DNA of 64,000 nucleotides from Chaunax sp. Z400 (lineage: Eukaryota; Chordata; Actinopteri; Lophiiformes; Chaunacidae), in assembly GCA_037577475.1 (NCBI GenBank), contig CM075202.1:10557501-10621500 (forward strand), read 5' to 3'. The notes beneath the pieces were generated by a model, which worked only from the letters and a program-made list of their open reading frames with translations, was not told the DNA's origin and ran no database searches. Of this stretch, positions 63,401 through 64,000 are shown piece by piece. Positions within the stretch are counted from its first letter, which is position 1; each line of letters opens with the position of its first letter. The position numbers and the translations under genes were made by a program.

Positions 63401-63769
63401 AACATTGGAGAAAATGACATCTAAAAGAATGCCACAGCTGGGGCAACGTGATTGTGATCGTCCCATTGGCATGCTGGAAGTGGGATAGTCCACAATACCT
63501 CCACCTGGACTCAGTGTCTGGAGGCAGATGTACATTGTTTGCAAAAAGCAAAGGTGATACCATACATCTATATAGTGATGCAAGCATTCACTCTTCTGCA
63601 TTAGTGATGGACCGTCATGTTTTTAGGCTGAGGGAAAGAAGGCAAAAACATGATTTGTTTGAAACATCTTTCCATTTACCTTTTCAACCTCATGTCTCCC
63701 AGTTGTCATTGCTACGATCCTCCATGTTTGACTTTGTCCACTATTGCTGACAACACATTTATGTGAGCG

Positions 63770-64000
63770 TGCTCAGTGGTAGAAAAACCACATGAATTCT
63801 GATCAGACTGTTCACACTACTGTCACATCAGCAGGAATCAGATACATATCTGATTTAGGACCACATATGAAAGTGGCCCAAATCAGAATTTAAAATATCA
63901 GATCACACTGTCATGAAAAAACAAACAAACATCAGATTTGGGCCACTTTGGCCTCTGAGTCAAAGAGGAGAAATATGCATTGCCGCCACCAGAGGGTGTA
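63770..64000. repeat. Interspersed repeat with inverted segments, cut by the window edge
   Basis: aaagtggcccaaatcagaa (about 63,871-63,889) is nearly the reverse complement of catcagatttgggccacttt (about 63,930-63,949). A second palindrome, aatcagatacatatctgatt, precedes it. This is the layout of a non-autonomous DNA element. The right end is outside the window. Confidence 0.5.

Overview
The window is teleost nuclear DNA. The genes are spliced with GT-AG introns and encode vertebrate proteins. The intergenic DNA carries long CA/TG and GCGT microsatellites, Tc1-like and miniature inverted-repeat DNA transposons, and LINE-like 3' tails of the kind common in ray-finned fish. I cannot name the species. 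Nothing suggests a bacterial or phage region, and I see no clearly undescribed system.

Layout, left to right. About 1-2820: the last three exons of a plus-strand gene that I do not recognise, closed by a stop and a polyadenylation signal. 2.8-11.9 kb: repeat-rich intergenic DNA. 11,973-12,044: an intact minus-strand tRNA-Glu(CTC) gene. 13,355-26,027 (promoter probably near 12.2 kb): ncoa7, 16 coding exons, 803 aa, with a LysM domain, a GRAM-like segment, an acidic linker and a C-terminal TLDc domain. 28,381-30,661 and 32,379-34,973: two tandem HINT3-type histidine-triad genes with identical intron phases. 37.4-62.5 kb: ppp1r13b (ASPP1), 18 coding exons, 1,125 aa, with an N-terminal ubiquitin-like fold, coiled coil, proline-rich region, RVKF PP1 motif, ankyrin repeats and SH3 domain. 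62.7-64 kb: a frameshifted Tc1-like transposon remnant and another interspersed repeat.

The protein-coding genes all lie on the plus strand. They are not an operon and need not share a pathway. Ncoa7 is a TLDc protein tied to nuclear-receptor coactivation, oxidative-stress resistance and V-ATPase biology. Hint3 proteins hydrolyse nucleoside phosphoramidates and adenylates. Ppp1r13b couples PP1 and p53-family proteins in apoptosis. The ncoa7-hint3 order matches human chromosome 6q22. ppp1r13b is on human 14q32, so its position next to hint3 reflects lineage-specific rearrangement or genome-duplication history.

Exon boundaries were set by hand from splice consensus, phase continuity and remembered family alignments. 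All coding phases close without frameshifts.
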